Source: Notospermus geniculatus (Eukaryota > Nemertea > Pilidiophora > Heteronemertea > Lineidae). From it: a stretch of 64,000 nt of DNA. Location of the stretch: positions 340,501 to 404,500 of the forward strand of contig NMRB01000249.1 of assembly GCA_002633025.1 (NCBI GenBank), in the 5' to 3' direction. Shown piece after piece: positions 32,417-43,324 of the stretch (positions are counted from its first letter, which is position 1; each line of letters begins with the position of its first letter). The notes under the pieces were generated by a model. The model was given only the letters and a program-made list of their open reading frames with translations. It was not told where the DNA came from and made no database searches. The translations under genes and the position numbers were made by a program.

Positions 32417-32615
32417 GTAAAGTCGAGTTGTCTTCGAATTTTGCAAATTTTCGACCCAAACCAGCTCTTCCTCAGGCACTTTCTAGTAGAGATCCCAGAA
32501 GTGAACTTTCTAGAGATCCCAGAAGTTTCACTTCAGAGATCTCTACTAGAAAGTGCCTGAGGAAGACCCCGGTTGGGGTCGAAAATTTGTGAAATTCGGA
32601 GACGACTTTACTTTA
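32417..32615. repeat. inverted repeat with Penelope-type CCTGAGGAAGACCCC tail
   Basis: The arms AAAGTCGAGTTGTCTTCGAA, TTTTCGACC, CCTCAGGCACTTTCTAGTAG and their mirrors meet near 32515. The right arm holds CCTGAGGAAGACCCCGGTTG then GGGTCGAAA, the same hairpin found after the Penelope-like reverse transcriptase at 34973. Copy 2 (48814-49107) has the same structure with a MITE in the loop. Confidence 0.7.
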
Positions 32616-33397
32616 CTTATAGAAATACTATCATTTTGTGTGTCGATTTTTGTGCTAATTGTTGGATATCGTATATTGTGCAGTCATGAGCCAACCAACT
32701 GCAGTCAGCCAATGGATCGGCGAAGCTGCAACGAATTCGGGATTCCCATAGAAATCTCTGTATCCAATCTTCAAAATTGGAATGTCCCCCTACTATAAAA
32801 TATTGACCAAAGAGTCAGCACATGATTCAATCCCAAGAGGTGCTGAGCAATTTGCAGTCACATAACAAAAATTTTGCCAACCAACATATAGAAGATTTTT
32901 TACGTCACTTTCTTATCAAATTACACAGACCAGCCTCCAAACCTCTGGAATGTATCAAGATCTTGTAACGCGTAAAAATAACAGTAAATGCAACAACAAT
33001 GCACAACACGTAGCAACGTTTCCCAAATATACATGTAGCTGATTAGCAGTAGATTTTGTTGAGGCACATTCACAATATGCAGCCATCTTGGCATGTAAAC
33101 AACTTGAAAGTGGACGGTGAGGAGTGAGAGACTCGTGAAAGAAATGACAACAACACGTGGTCATAGCATTCTTCTCCTTTACACAGACCATGTACATGTA
33201 CATGTATATGGTACATGTATATGCAATTTAATTACATGTATTTTACCAAAGGCTCTTGAAAGAAGAACATGTAACTTTTTGGACAATCGCATCTTAATGA
33301 ACAACATTTTTTGTATTGTAATATTTCTAATCAATGAAGAGTATTAAAATTTTGCATGTGCGGGCAAGTTACATCTTTGCCAGTCTACAAACTCTAA

Positions 33398-33655
33398 TTA
33401 AAGATAATGTATCACGGTTATTTTCGTGGGGGCGATGAAAACGAATGTTTATTTACATTTTGTTTGTTTGTGTCCAGTTTTTCTTTGTCTTATGAATAAT
33501 TTGTTAGTGGCATGCCCAAGAAGAAATTCTTTTGATACCGAAAGTATTCAATTTGGTGGGTTGGCATGTCCCAAAAGACCAAAATAACATAATGTAAACA
33601 TCTATGTTTACAAACATTGAATGTAAACAATAAAGTCATGATACATTATCTTTAA
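33398..33655. mobile_element. TTAA-flanked 250-bp element, AGATAATGTATCACG family
   Basis: Body 33402-33651 has ends AGATAATGTATCACGG and TCATGATACATTATCT, flanked by TTAA on both sides. A second copy is at 50522-50769 (allelic position in copy 2) and a third at 40955-41337 with its own TTAA pair. The ends do not start CCC, so it is not a typical piggyBac despite the TTAA target. Confidence 0.75.
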
Positions 33656-34034
33656 GGGCCTAAAATCTTTGCCTTCTCAACTGCTTAAGCTCCTCTGTAT
33701 TGAATTTTACGGTATTTTGAAAGTGTTACGAGAATGCAGGTAGAGTTCTCATATCCTCGTGATGGTCCCCAAAATGCTTGCCTGATTCGTACTTCAAAGA
33801 ATCAAGTCCCAGTTTTCAGAACACATTGAAAAAGCTGCAAAAAGGGCCGTAATGTATTCAGAGAGAGCACAGCACATTTCATTTCGGAGGACGTGAGCAC
33901 TTTCCGAATTCAATAAAGCGACAGTGTGGCTTTAAACAATAAAATATTTAAGAGTCTGGATCTTCATAATCAGAACAACAGATGATATCACCGAGCAGTC
34001 AGATGCAGTCATTACAAATCATTGCCACTGCACC

Positions 34035-34880
34035 GTGCAGCAAAATATGAGATTCCGTCCTACATGTTCTAAAACAGGGTCACTTTTACCATTAGGAACC
34101 AAACATGAAGGCCAACTCACCCAGCTGGTTAATCAGGCCCAGAGTAACGGCACCCTCTCGGACACCATGGCGGTATACGCGATTCCTAAAAACCATAAAC
34201 TTGCTAGGTTCTATCTTCTCCCAAAGGTTCACAAGCCCGGGGTCCCAGGCCGTCCAGTAATTTCCTGTTCAGGTTCTTTGACGGAGAAAGTCTCCGAGAT
34301 TGTGGACCATTTTCTTAAGCCCTACCTCCCTGCGGTCACGTCGTACCTTAAGGACACCAAGGATTTTCTCAGCAGGGTGCGTGACTTAGGTACATTACCT
34401 CAGGGGGCGCTCCTGGTCACCCTGGATGTTGTCAGCCTGTATCCTAGTATCCCACACGAAGATGGTTTGAATGCCCTCTCGGCATTCTTGGCGAAACAGG
34501 GTTTACCAGAGTGTGTGATAAAGGACATATGTACGCTGGCCCATTTTGTCCTATCAAAGAATGCCTTCGAATTCCACTCAAGGTATTACTTACAGACCTC
34601 AGGAACTGCGATAGGAACTAAAATGGCCCCGTCATATGCGATCATTTTCATGCACATGCTCGAGTCACAAGCCTTGGCTACTTCCCCCTTCAAACCCTAC
34701 AACTGGCTCAGATTCATAGATGATGTTTTCTCCGTGTGGACCCATGGACGTAAGAAACTGGAGGATTTTGTTGATAGGCTCAATGANCCCTTCCTTTCAG
34801 CCTATTCAAGCCTTACATTCACTAATTACATTTCTGTTAGGTTGAGCAACCACTTTTTGGGGCTTGTATTCTTTCCTTAA
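34035..34880 (+). pseudogene. Penelope-like element reverse transcriptase, partial
   Basis: It encodes the core of a Penelope-type reverse transcriptase: FYLLPKVHKPGVPGRPVIS, DTKDFL, LLVTLDVVSLYPSIPHEDG, the GTAIGTKMAPSYA block and the catalytic WLRFIDDVFSVW. Known: Penelope elements copy themselves by target-primed reverse transcription and often add a GIY-YIG endonuclease. Here the frame ends soon after the thumb start, no endonuclease follows, and an unresolved base (n) at 34787 marks poor consensus. The first codons called (from 34035) are not clearly a true start. Non-functional fragment. Confidence 0.8.
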
Positions 34881-34966
34881 TTGCTGTCACGTCCTGTTTG
34901 GATGGGATACTTCTAATCTACATTTGGGTTTCAGCTCAGACTGTTCTAGAGTTTCGGATTGTAAAG

Positions 34967-35020
34967 TTCCAGCCTGAAGAAGACCCCGGTTGGGGTCGAA
35001 AATTCGCAAACACTCTGGAA
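34967..35020 (+). ncRNA. hammerhead-ribozyme-like motif of Penelope element
   Basis: The outer helix TTCCAG/CTGGAA encloses CCTGAAGA, a six-pair stem GACCCC-GGTT-GGGGTC, and GAAA. The order CUGAnGA, stem, GAAA is that of a hammerhead core, known from Penelope repeats. An extra A precedes the stem, so activity is doubtful. Sister copies lie at 32558 and 49048. Confidence 0.4.
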
Positions 35021-35752
35021 ATTGCCTTTTCATTTATCATCAGGAACCAAACATGAAGGTTCAACTTACAAATTTACCGTTTCAATCTGTGGACTGTATC
35101 CTTTTAAATTTAGATTTCCATTCTGACTCTTTATTACCTAAAGCCAAAATTCAGGCAGTGAGAGACATCTGGCGGCAACACATGAAGTGTATCCATCAGT
35201 TACTTCACCGTTCGCAGTTAAACCTTTATGTTTGATTCCTTTATGCTTTTACACGGCACAGAATTATGATCTCCAAAATTCTACAAACCAATCAGCAAAA
35301 CTACCAGTATTAAGTATACAAGGCCTAACAGTCGTCGATTGTAACCTTTAGCACCAAGTTGCAGTAGGATCGATTATAGTTCAAACTTTAGCCACCCAAG
35401 AGCTTGGTCCAACATGTCTTTTTAAAACCTTCCTGAAGTCAAACTGACGTGCTGTTTCTACCCTCGATGGCCCATCTTCATCTGGCTTGAAATTCGTTTT
35501 TCGCAGCAGTGATCGGTAATCAACTACACCGTTTTCCTGTCTGAGGTCGTTGCTGTTTCCTAAATCGTTAAACGGAGAAGGTGGTCGATGATGCGTGGTG
35601 GAGTTTTTCTTGTAGAATGGCGGTCTCGGGTGAATGACAGGGAACTTATTCATTTGATTCCTGAAAAGAGTCAAAACGAGAAAATGAGGCATGGAATGCC
35701 TTCCCGCATCTCGATCACGATAAGTCATATTCCTTGGTCGCACAATGTCATA

Positions 35753-36345
35753 TTAAGGCCTGTCCACACGATCATACATTTGTTCAAAACACCATCATAC
35801 ATTTGTATGATGATGTCCAAGCTTGTTTGTCGATTTCTGTCTTGTGACAATGCAGCTAAAATTTTGAACATCATCGTACATTGTTCAAAACAGCATCATA
35901 GACTAGTATGATGATGTTCAAGTTTGTTGGGGATTTCGATCTACAGTCCAACATTCATGGACATTGTATGATGAAGTATGATGGAGAAAGGATAATGTTG
36001 GATGATGTTCAAGTTTGTTGGGAAAACCGTCCACACGATCATACATTTGTGCCTGAACATCATCACACATTTTTTTTGGGATGTTTTGCATTGGCAAGAT
36101 GAAACATGCAGCTAAAAATTTGAACATCATCATACATGTTCAGGTTTGTTGGGAAAACAGTCCACACGATCATACATTTGTCCATGAACATCATCACACA
36201 AATTTGAACATCATCATACATGTTGGTTGCTGTTCAAGTTTGTTGGGAAAACAGCCTACACAATCAAATATCTGTCCATGAACATCATCATACAAATGTA
36301 TGAGGATGTTTTGAACAAATGTATGATCGTGTAGACGGGCCTTTA
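35753..36345. mobile_element. Harbinger-like element with TTA duplication and internal subrepeats (copy 1 only)
   Basis: Body 35756-36342 (587 bp) has ends AGGCCTGTCCACACGATCAT and, inverted, AGGCCCGTCTACACGATCAT, flanked by TTA. Inside, a unit with AGTTTGTTGGGAAAACAGTC, CACACGATCATACATTTGTC and ATGAACATCATCACACA repeats several times. Copy 2 lacks it at about 51403. No transposase. Confidence 0.8.
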
Positions 36346-37014
36346 GACAGACTCAGAAACAACCTACATTTTATCCCTGCTCCCTTTTGTGTCATATCTG
36401 GCCTCTGAACGGCAAAGGCACTGTCAGGCCTTTTCAGTGAAAAACATTACAGATTGTCTCGCCTTTAAGAACTCGGAAGGATGTAACACTTTTTATTCAT
36501 TGGTGGTAGGAGTTCCAATTCACACAAATTGTGTTTTTTTCTTTTTACCTACTCCTCCATCAAGTTTATTAAAGCTGTATATTTAAAGGCCTAGGCCATA
36601 TAATTAATGGATGTTGATTATCAAACACTTTTTTTAATCAAAAGTGTTACAGCTTTATGCAACATCCAGGTTTTTGGAGAGACGTTTTAAATCACAGTTC
36701 TTAAGGTTAGATAGCTTCTTTGCAAATGTATATGAATGGGAGTGCATAACAACGGTACCTGGTACTTGTAACAATGATATCTCTAGAACTGTAGATATAG
36801 GCCTATAAAGCACGAGCTACCAAATGGAACTACATCATGATGACGGATATAAAGTACATTGAAACAGATGGACAAAAACACAGAATTCACGAACATCAAA
36901 CATTGTTTCGTCTACAATAAACATTTTAGCAACTATAATCATCATCTAAGCACATGGTTTCAATATACACAGAACCCCAATAAATTGGCAAATACTTCCC
37001 GTTCAATTTGATCT

Positions 37015-37435
37015 TCTTCCACTTGAAATTTGTGCTTGTTTTCAGATCTACTAACCGTGCAACCAGATCTATCAAATTCAGGTCTCCTCCACTTGAAATC
37101 TGTTCTTCTTTTCAGATCTAACAACCTCGTAACCAAAGCTACCAAATTCATGTCTTTTCCACTTGAAATACACGTTTGTTTCTTATTTTCAGATCTAGCA
37201 ACCTCGCAACCAAGGCCACCAAATTCATCTCTTCCACTTGAAATACATGTTTATTTCATATTTTCAGATCTAGCAACCTCGTAACCAAAGCTACCAAATT
37301 CAGGTCGCTTCCACTTGAAATACATGTGTATTTCTTATTTCAGATCTAGCAACCTCGCAACCAAGGCTACCAAATTCAGTTCTCTTCCACTTGAAATATT
37401 TCTTGTTTTCAGATCCAGTAACCTCGCAACCATAT
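37015..37435 (+). repeat. about 64-bp minisatellite (copy 1)
   Basis: Six or so units with CTTCCACTTGAAAT, TTTTCAGATCTAACAACCTC and GTAACCAAAGCTACCAAATT. The core TTCAGATCTA...AACC...CAAATTCAGGTCTCTT is shared with the 57-bp array at 29480. Counterpart at 52345-52730. Confidence 0.8.
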
Positions 37436-38552
37436 GACCAAAGTCTCATACGATAGAGGCTAAAGCTACGTTTAGCTGACATGCGGAATGCGGATTGCGG
37501 AACGCGGAAGCGGAAAATGCAATGCATTTTCGTATACATGTACAACAGATCGTTCCGCCGGGGATTCCGCGTCCCTATACCACATTCTGGATGTCTGGTA
37601 AACGCAGCTTTACAATGTGTCAAATCTGTTGGTACCAAAAGTGGACAGATGAAAAGCACCAAAGGATTCCTTCATCATATATAAATCAGCCGAATCAATT
37701 AGTTTTTACCAGTGAAAACGAAAGGCAAGGCAATATTTCTGAAAGGAAAAGCCATATGCAGCATTTCTGGAAGATAAGACCAGATAAATTTTTTTTTCAG
37801 TATGGAGGCAACACTGACCACAACTGGTACCACAAAAAGCCAGACACAACTTTCCTTTCAGGAGCACCAAACACCACATTGCTTTGGCTGCTGGTAAGAG
37901 CAGAAAGTGTATACAGCCAAACTGGTTCAGAAAAGGTAAGGTCAAATATTCGAGACTCCGTGGAATGATTCACAGGCCAACTAAGAAACGCTTCTATCAA
38001 AAACCCATAGAGTTTGCTCATCATTTTTCATTAAACCTAATGATAAATATCAGTAATGGTACAAACTACAGACCACATACAGAAAACACCTTAATTCTAA
38101 CAAGAACTCATAAAGCTTGTTCGTGAATTATTGCCAAGATACGTGACAAGCATTACCAATGCTCAAGTCTACACACTCTGTGTCTAGTGACTGTTGTTTC
38201 ACAGCAAACAACACGTGGTGCAGCATATAAAAAAAATGCTAACTTACTATGGACATTCTAAAAACCAAGAACGAAGTATTGAAAGAAATGGAAAAGAAAA
38301 AGTATTAGTAAAGTGCAGAACTGACTAGAAAACAGCTATAAAATGAAGGCGACTTAAGAGATTTGAAAGCAAAAACAGGATCTTTGGAACGAAGTGGAAT
38401 TGCAAATTTGTACACCAACTATATTAGTATAATTTGCTAGTAAATAGTGACATGCCATTTCTTTGAAATCTACAGTGTGAATCCATCACAAAAGTAACTC
38501 ATTATCTCAATGTTCTGTTGATCATGTGATTTATCCTCATGTATAGAAACTA

Positions 38553-38590
38553 CATGTACATGTACATGTACATGTACATGTACATGTAAC
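38553..38590. repeat. ACATGT microsatellite
   Basis: A pure run of ACATGT units (about six). In copy 2 the corresponding run (54441-54451) is the insertion site of a palindromic element. Confidence 0.9.
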
Positions 38591-39053
38591 AACATGGGGC
38601 CACACCCAACCCAACCCGTACAAGACCACACCAATACAAACCTTTCACAACCCTTATGTAGTCAATATTGGACAACAAATAAACATCCGTTTCCTGACCC
38701 GTGTCTCTTCTGTTTTTTCCTCTGTTATTGTACTGTAATAGAAGGATGAGGGTCCACAGTACCAGGGACAGTCCACAGTACCAAGGACAATCCCTGGTGA
38801 TATTTATCCACGTACCGATACACATAACGACACCAATATCCCTCCAAGGACCAATGAATGGTAAATGGTATCCCAGCTTTTAAAATTTGGGCCTGAGCCG
38901 GGAAGTTTTCGGAAGATAGGCTACCTGTGGAAGTTTCACTTTTTTCCCTCGTGATCAAGAACTTATGATTCCCTGTTTTTCCAACGAAAGGGCTTCCCAA
39001 TTTCCTTGTTTATCAGACTCAGTATACTAGTACATGTAAGTCGGCCAAAATTT

Positions 39054-39177
39054 ATAGGGTCGTATTTTAGAACGTTCCTTAACGTTAGGGTCGACCTTAG
39101 TCTATTGTAAAACCATCCAGAACAATAGATTTAAGGTGGACCTTAATGTTAAGGAACGTTCTAAAATACGACCCATA
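39054..39177. mobile_element. 118-bp MITE, GGGYCGTATTTTAGAACG family (copy 1 only)
   Basis: Body 39057-39174 has inverted ends GGGTCGTATTTTAGAACGTT and arms to CTTAA..., around CTATTGTAAAACCATCCAGA. It is flanked by ATA on both sides. The same site region in copy 2 carries an unrelated MITE. Confidence 0.8.
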
Positions 39178-39645
39178 ATGTTTTAGCTGAAATACCCACT
39201 CCAAAATTTATGTGTTATGTTAAAAAAAATTGTGAAAAGCAAGTACTGTACTCATACCATGTTATATTCTGCATTCTCTGCACACAACTTTTCAATTTGT
39301 GTAGGCCCTACATGTTTTTTCGCCCCAAAAAATGAAAAAAAAATATCTACCAATAAAATAACAACCTAATCATTTGCATGGGAGAGGGTTATATCTGGAC
39401 AAACTGAAATCCACCTACATATTTTTTTCGTACCATTCATTATGCCTTGAACCACAACAAACAAATCCACACGCCATCTATTGGTGCTCAGCACAAACCT
39501 GTATTTTTTCAGACAAGAGTGGGTTGAGAATCGGCAATGAACTTGTGAAACAGTGACCTACAGAACAAGGAGTGAAAGGTGACATTAAGTTTGGATTAGT
39601 GCAAGGAACTGCTGGCAATAAACATCACAGATCCGCAGTTGGTTG

Positions 39646-39966
39646 AATAACCTCATCTTCGATGATCGAAGGCCGATCTGCTCACCACTACGTTACACCG
39701 CACATCACCCTTCGAGAAATAGACCAGTCGGCGGCGTATCTTGGCACCATGCCAACTTTACCGGTCGACCAATCATATGACACTTTATATCGGGTCTTCG
39801 GCTACCACTATTTGTACCACGATTCAAATTTTACAACACCGATTCTGATTGGCCTCTTCTTCTCGAGGCGGCAGATACGCCGTGAACCGGTCACTTTCTC
39901 GAAGGGTGATGTGCGGTAACGTAGTGGTGAGTAGATCGGCCTTCGATTATCGAAGATGAATAACCT
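39646..39966. mobile_element. 305-bp MITE with 8-bp target duplication (copy 1 only)
   Basis: Body 39654-39958 has inverted ends CATCTTCGATGATCGAAGG and CCTTCGATTATCGAAGATG, flanked by AATAACCT (39646-39653 and 39959-39966). Copy 2 has one AATAACCT at 56439-56446. An 8-bp duplication suggests hAT. The 85-codon frames on both strands are mirror products. Confidence 0.85.
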
Positions 39967-40184
39967 CGAAGCAGCTAGCTTTACGACCAATCTCTCGTAA
40001 TGTCTGTGGTCACTTCCTGCTTTCTGCAATTCTAAATATCTGTCCCACATGCACATCAGTAACACTATCTCGGATTAAATAAACTCACAAACCAGCAGGT
40101 CGTGGATTAGATAACTTCCAATTACCTCTTATTTCGTTGGTGAGTAAAGCATACGAAAAGATTCTTTGACGACACACGCGTTTA

Positions 40185-40305
40185 TGCACCAGGGGTCATA
40201 CATGTATGTATAAAACATCTTTAGTGTAAAATTTCCCTTATCTTTTGTTTGGAACAATAGTTTAAGGGAAATTTTACACTAATGATGTTTTTTTGCATAC
40301 GGCCC
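40185..40305. mobile_element. small MITE (copy 1 only)
   Basis: The inverted arms AACATCTTTAGTGTAAAATT and TCCCTTA are mirrored by TAAGGGAAATTTTACACTAA around a TTGTTTGGAACAATAG loop. Copy 2 lacks it near 56732. Exact ends and target duplication not resolved. Confidence 0.6.
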
Positions 40306-40950
40306 CAGATTTTCATACCATTTAAATCCCCAATAAATATCATTCAACATTTTCTATCACAAGAACCATTTTTTTTACTTCGGCGTGCAGTATGTGTAGA
40401 ATTTTGTCAGGGATGTTGAACGGTTTATAAATCTAAACGTGAAACAAAAATTACAAAAAATGGAGGACATTTCCATCACAATTAAACTTGCATATCCATT
40501 TAAATTAGCAAACAGAAAGAAGAAGACATGCACAAGAAAAATTAACCAACAAAAACAACGACACTTTTTGCCATAAAATAGGAACGATGATTCGAAGGAA
40601 AACTTGCCATTCTCCCGATGGGCTTAAATTCAATTTCACCAAACGGATACCAATAGAATAGTATAAAATCAGTAAAAATTTCCAGCCTAAACCAACCTAC
40701 ACCATGGATGGACAAATGAAGCCAACCAAAAGCGTGCAGTACCTATGTGAGATTTTACTAACAACTGAAATTCATAAGACTAGTCTTTAAATTAAATGAA
40801 ATTTCAATAGTAATTCTTGAAACCAACACCAAAAGCTTTATAAAAAAAATAGCAGTTGGAAGTATGGAACCACAGTAATCAAGGACTAATAACTGAAATT
40901 CATAAGACTGGTCCTTGTATCAAATGAAGGGCCGTATTTTAGAACGTTCC

Positions 40951-41341
40951 TTAAAGATAATATATCACGGATATTTTCGCGGGCCACGAAACTCATTGTT
41001 TATTTACATTTTTTTTTGTTTATTTCTCGTTTTTCTTTGTCTTACGAGTACAATGTAATTTGTTGGTGGCGTGCCCCTCTAGAAATTCTTTTGATACTGA
41101 AAATATTCAATTTGGTGGGTTGGCATGTCCCAAAAGTCCAAAATAACATAATGTACATGTAAACATCAATGTTTACAAACATTAAACGTAAACAATGAAG
41201 TCGTGATATATTGGGCCGTATTCTAAAAGCTTCCTTAAGTGTAAGGTCGACCTTTAGCTATTGTTTGCAGGGTAGAATACAAAGGATTAAGGTCGACCTT
41301 ACACTTAAGGAAGCTTCTAGAATACGGCCCATTATCTTTAA
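40951..41341. mobile_element. middle element of the nest, TTAA-flanked
   Basis: Body 40955-41337 matches the 33402-33651 family (AGATAATATATCACGG ... ATTATCT), flanked by TTAA on both sides within the outer MITE. It is itself split by the inner MITE. Confidence 0.8.
41210..41333. mobile_element. inner 118-bp MITE of the nest
   Basis: Body 41213-41330, ends GGGCCGTATTCTAAAAGCTT and mirror, flanked by ATT on both sides. It lies inside the middle element near its right end. The same family as 5674-5791 (shared CTATTGTTTGCAGGGTAGAA centre). Confidence 0.85.
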
Positions 41342-41944
41342 CATTAAGGTCCACCTTTAATCTATTGTAAAACCATCGAGAACAATAGATTTAAGGTGGA
41401 CCTGTGGACCTTAATGTTAAGGAACGTTCTAAAATACAGCCCGAAATTTTAATAGTAATTCTTGAAACCAACACCAAAAGGTTTGTAGCAGTTGAAGTGG
41501 AATCTGAGTAATCAATGACCTTCCACCTCAAAATTCCCAATGGAATTGAATAACTTTAAGAATTCTTACATGTTTTTTTCTGACAAACAGACAAGGGAAC
41601 CATTTACGTCTTTTTTTGAAGATACTGCCAGGGAAAAAGGAAACGTAGGTTATAACACACCAGCATGTTAGAATGAGTACTGTTGATATTGAAAACGACA
41701 ATCACCTATGTTCGTTCTCCTTGTAAACTTGCAGGAGCCGAAGTGGGTTGAAAGACCTAACATCAATTCATGCAATCTACTCCTAACATAAACATGCAAA
41801 ATCCCATCAAAATCTCAAATAAATGATTTTATTGATATAAAGAGATTCATATGGGAATTTAGTGCCACAAAAATTGGTGACTCTTTCCATGCCATTGTTT
41901 GCTTCTGATCTCCAAAATGTAAGCTCTTCGCCGAAAACCATCCA

Positions 41945-42034
41945 GGGAACATCAGGGGTTCTTAGCGCTCACAAACAGTTTGTGTGCGGTGACGACTGGA
42001 GCGAGCGCTAAGAACCCCCGATGTTCTCAGGATG
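41945..42034. repeat. hairpin GGGTTCTTAGCGCTC / GAGCGCTAAGAACCC
   Basis: Arms of 15 bp close around a loop with an inner ACAAACAGTTTGTGT palindrome, followed by CGATGTTCTCAGGATGC. The counterpart in copy 2 is at 57847-57935. A relative with different arms sits at 6550-6645. It lies about 30 bp before the duplication junction in both copies. Confidence 0.7.
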
Positions 42035-42769
42035 CCGAAAACCGTAAGAAGCAGACTAGGGAATGAATAAAAGAGGAGTTAACTATCCTGTGGTTTAACC
42101 TATTCTAAGAATTGTTATTCATCTCTTCTCGGTATAGAAAATTCGGTATGCATAAAACGAAGTATACAATTCTGTGTATGACTACAGGCCTACTGAGTAT
42201 AACCTTGTTCCACAGTGTAGCCTAGTGCCAGATTCCACGGTATTTGAGTGCAAAGCCACCAGAAATTCTATTATTAGATGAACTGCACCCTTTATGTAAA
42301 TTAAGTCACAATAGAGTTATGCCCGCTGTACACGATCAAATTTTTCATTCAATTTTCTGAATATGCTCAATAAAGGCCTACATTCGGGTTTGTACATTGA
42401 AGCTCCAATAGACCCGGTGTTGCAGTAAAAAGTGTCCCCCTGTAAAAAGTGTCCACTTCTATTGTTGAATGACGGAATAAGCGGCATGCGTAGGGGGCTA
42501 TAGAAACCATATGTCAGAGATTAGAATGTAACAATAGGATCTTTTGTTCCCCGGACAGTTTTTCCTAGGACATTCTTTCCCTTCACACTTGAATCTGAAT
42601 TTCCAAAAAATTGGATGAAAAATTTGATCGTGTACAGCGGGCATTAGCCTACAGCTTCCACACATAGTCATCATGTGCTCCCAAGGAGGCCGACAGAGAA
42701 AATAGCTTATTCCAGTGTAATGCTGTTCCATGGTATTGGAGTCTTTTCTCGCAAACAGACTGGTTTTCA

Positions 42770-43107
42770 TGAAATACTTACACTCAATAATTCAGCGGTA
42801 TCGGCCTCCGCTTGAAGCTGTCACCCTCAACCACTGAAACACTTGGTGCCAAAGTCCGTTTCTGAACACTAGATGTCACTACCAGTTGTTGACGAACGCG
42901 CTCGATCAACCAGCCAATGAGCGATCAGCCAATAAGAAAATGTTTCATGTTTTCCCCTAGTTGCGTGAAATACTGGTCGCTGATTGGTTGATGACAGTTT
43001 GCGCCGTCTAGCGTTCAGAAACATTATTAGGCCCCACCTGTGCCAGTGGTTGAGAGCGTATAACTAGTATAAGCTCGAGGCCACTGGGGACGAGTGTATG
43101 AAATACT
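42770..43107. mobile_element. 320-bp element with 9-bp target duplication (copy 2 only)
   Basis: Body 42779-43098, ends TACACTC and GAGTGTA, flanked by TGAAATACT (42770-42778 and 43099-43107). Copy 1 has a single TGAAATACT at 25472-25480. Inner inverted text includes CAACCACTG / CAGTGGTTG and GCGTTCAGAAAC / GTTTCTGAAC. The 9-bp duplication suggests a MULE-type mechanism. Confidence 0.85.
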
Positions 43108-43324
43108 ATGCGTGTCATGTTGGTGATAGTGCTATAGTGAGAGAGAAGATAGACAAAAGACTAGAAGCCTACCTCATCCTACCAACCTGCGCCTGCAGTG
43201 GGACGTGGCTTGTTTGCTAGGACCAGTATTGGGCGCCATTTGTGGAGGAATTAGGCAGTGACGTCACTAGGAAATTTTATGTAAATTATGTAAATTTATT
43301 CAATTCTCAATACGGCTGACGTAC

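Larger units (their letters stand above)
33791..35213 (+). mobile_element. Penelope-like retroelement insertion (copy 1 only)
   Basis: Copy 2 joins the two flanks directly at about 50909. A possible short duplication TTCG borders the insert. Order inside: a leader, a partial reverse transcriptase (34035-34880), a hammerhead-like hairpin block (34967-35020), then a segment like the start of another Penelope ORF (ATGAAGGTTCAACTTAC at 35053). Reverse transcriptase end, then repeat, then ORF start is the permuted tandem layout typical of Penelope-like elements. Confidence 0.75.
40926..41445. mobile_element. outer MITE of a three-layer nest (copy 1 only)
   Basis: Ends GGGCCGTATTTTAGAACG at 40929 and its mirror to 41442, flanked by GAA (40926-40928 and 41443-41445). 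Copy 2 has the empty site with one GAA at about 57342. The element belongs to the 118-bp family, but is split after CCTTAA by the next layer. Confidence 0.85.
24766..42061 (+). repeat. large tandem duplication, copy 1 (17.3 kb)
   Basis: Starting at ATGAATAAAAGAGGAGTTAA, the sequence runs colinear with 42063-57956. It ends with CCGTAAGAAGCAGACTAGGG, directly followed (at most 1 bp filler) by the start of copy 2. Single-copy stretches differ by only scattered substitutions and small indels; most larger differences are TE insertions in one copy. No intact host gene is seen. Confidence 0.9.

Noticed and set aside
33398-33655. Calling the AGATAATG family piggyBac on the TTAA target alone
   Set aside because: The ends do not start CCC, and TTAA could also be read as a TA target with matching next bases; superfamily left open.
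37481-37968. 157-codon and related frames, also near 53367-53898
   Set aside because: The copies differ by frameshifting indels and the frames on the two strands compete; no motif is present.
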